Shown piece by piece: positions 62,791 through 64,000 of a stretch of DNA of 64,000 nt (position 1 is the stretch's first letter; each line of letters begins with the position of its first letter). A model generated the notes under the pieces. The model did no database searches. It was not told where the DNA came from and saw only the letters and a list, made by a program, of their open reading frames with translations. Source of the DNA: Moringa oleifera. Lineage: Eukaryota; Streptophyta; Magnoliopsida; Brassicales; Moringaceae. A program made the position numbers and the translations under genes. The DNA lies in the NCBI GenBank assembly GCA_021397835.1, contig JAJFZO010000184.1, forward strand, positions 1,116,001 to 1,180,000. The letters are read 5' to 3'.

Positions 62791-64000
62791 ATTGATTAGC
62801 AACTTAATATAATTAATTTTTTTAAAATAATTTTAAATATAATTAAATAAAAAAATAAAATAAAATAAAATTCACAAAATAATATAATAAATATAAGATT
62901 ATATTATGTTCTCATCAAAACAATATTCATATAAGAAATTACATTTAATTATTAGGCGGTGTTGGGGTCCGCTTCCCAAAAGGGGAGCCTTTATTTTGCA
63001 GATGCACTCATTCATATCAATCTCTCTCTATAAGCATTCCTGCAACTTGGTCTCAAAGCGTATGCGATCATTCTCCCTCACCATACGCCCCTCCTTTAAT
63101 CTCTCTTCTGAAGTTCTACGCTTATCCATAGACTTACACTCTAGTTCTATGCGCTTTTCTATAGATTTTATCTAAGAGCGCATATCTTGTATAGATACGT
63201 CATCAATAGAGCGTCCATTACTAGAGCTACTGCTTAAATGCTATGACAGAGCTTGGCTCTCAAGCCCGCATACTCGACGCTTTTTCTCTCTACTTACTGC
63301 CTCATAGTAAAGCTTACTATAGTCTACCTCAGGCATATCAAAAGATCCCTCCTGTGGCTGAGAAGCTGTGGTAACTAACTCCTCAAACTATTCTTATAAT
63401 AAATAAAGTATTTGGTAACTTACTCATTAGCTGAACCTAATAATCAAATAAAAAAGATATAATTAAATTTATTTATTAAATATTAAAAATAATAAACTTA
63501 CATTTACTTTTTTAGAATGCTTATTTATGAACTCATTAGAATTAGACTTCTTAATATGAATCTGTTTAAAAAGCTCTATTATAGTAGGCTCATGACCTAA
63601 CTCCCGTGCTTGAAAAAAATATATAATAAATAATCATAGTATTTTCACTTATATTTATTTTAAGTAATTTAAATATCATATATTCCAAGCCTAAGTCCGC
63701 AGTGAACATGAATCGACACTATATTAAAAGGGACCTATCCTAGGTCTGCTTGTTTCTCTCCATCGATTATGGGATATAGTCTCACACCTTTGTTTGTACT
63801 TTGATTGATTCTATTATATCTGCTAGTATTTTCATACAGTGTCAGGGATAAATTGAGACTTATTTCTTACCTTATGATGACATGCATACATCAAATCAGC
63901 ATATAAACTCCACTATTTATTGTAGCTTTGTCCAAACAATGTGTTTCATTGTGAAATTTGTACCCATTGACATAGTAAACTGGGTATAATTTCACCAACC
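62791..64000 (-). mobile_element. CACTA (En/Spm) transposon coding remnant, running off the right edge
   Basis: On the minus strand near 63,990-63,900, interrupted frames give a YVNGYKFHNETHCLDKAT, INSGVYM-type segment. This fits the conserved block after the TNP2 transposase core (DUF4216-like). Further along, 63,610-63,500 reads ARELGHEPTIIELFKQIHIK, and 63,380-62,970 gives QEGSFDMPEVDYSKLYYEAV and a charged, coiled-coil-like KSMDKRRTSEERLKEGRMVR. The latter two resemble Ptta/En/Spm plant transposon proteins. Intron-like AT-rich gaps separate the pieces. The element probably continues beyond 64,000, so its completeness is unknown. Confidence 0.7.

Overview
The window is nuclear DNA from a flowering plant, most likely a eudicot; I do not assign a species. 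The evidence is two intron-rich genes with plant-type protein sequences, a nuclear copy of part of chloroplast ndhB, plant Ty3, Copia, LINE, CACTA and FAR1/MULE debris, and long intergenic stretches that are almost pure A+T. No bacterial features are present. Apart from exons of the two genes, nearly every open frame in the window is either transposon debris or chance.

Layout. Positions 1-13,200 hold decayed Ty3/gypsy DNA of the Tat/Ogre type. An RT-RNase H-integrase remnant leads into one LTR-like block. A gag and pre-RT remnant follows, then two non-coding tandem-repeat fields, then a second LTR-like block. Positions 13,300-20,530 hold more TE debris: a CACTA-like terminus, a decayed minus-strand coiled-coil frame with a 216-bp duplication, and a related LTR with its leader. 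Around 21.9-23.4 kb is a dead FAR1/MULE transposase frame on the minus strand. Positions 23.5-26.8 kb are very AT-rich with no genes.

Gene 1, on the plus strand, is CFAP20/BUG22 (coding 29,250-31,549, 5 exons, 190 aa). Its probable 5' leader lies near 26.8 kb, and the leader intron carries an ndhB plastid insertion. Gene 2, on the minus strand, is THO complex subunit 1 (THO1/HPR1; coding 60,080 down to 36,576, 21 coding exons, 604 aa). All splice junctions close in frame. The two genes converge, with about 5 kb between their stop codons; that gap contains a dead plant RNase H-like domain. The THO1 introns hold a full-length but dead Copia element, itself interrupted by a LINE tail, and three further LINE fragments. 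Upstream of THO1 are a promoter-like stretch with TGGGCY motifs, an unexplained stretch, and the end of a CACTA transposon that runs off the right edge.

The two intact genes are not known to work together. THO1 belongs to the nuclear THO/TREX machinery that packages and exports mRNA. CFAP20 is a deeply conserved doublet-microtubule protein that is retained in plants lacking cilia. I did not find a convincing new biological system. The most notable points are the THO1 gene architecture (start codon alone on its exon, one GC-AG intron, nested TE load) and the rearranged gypsy block in which tandem repeats stand where pol should be.
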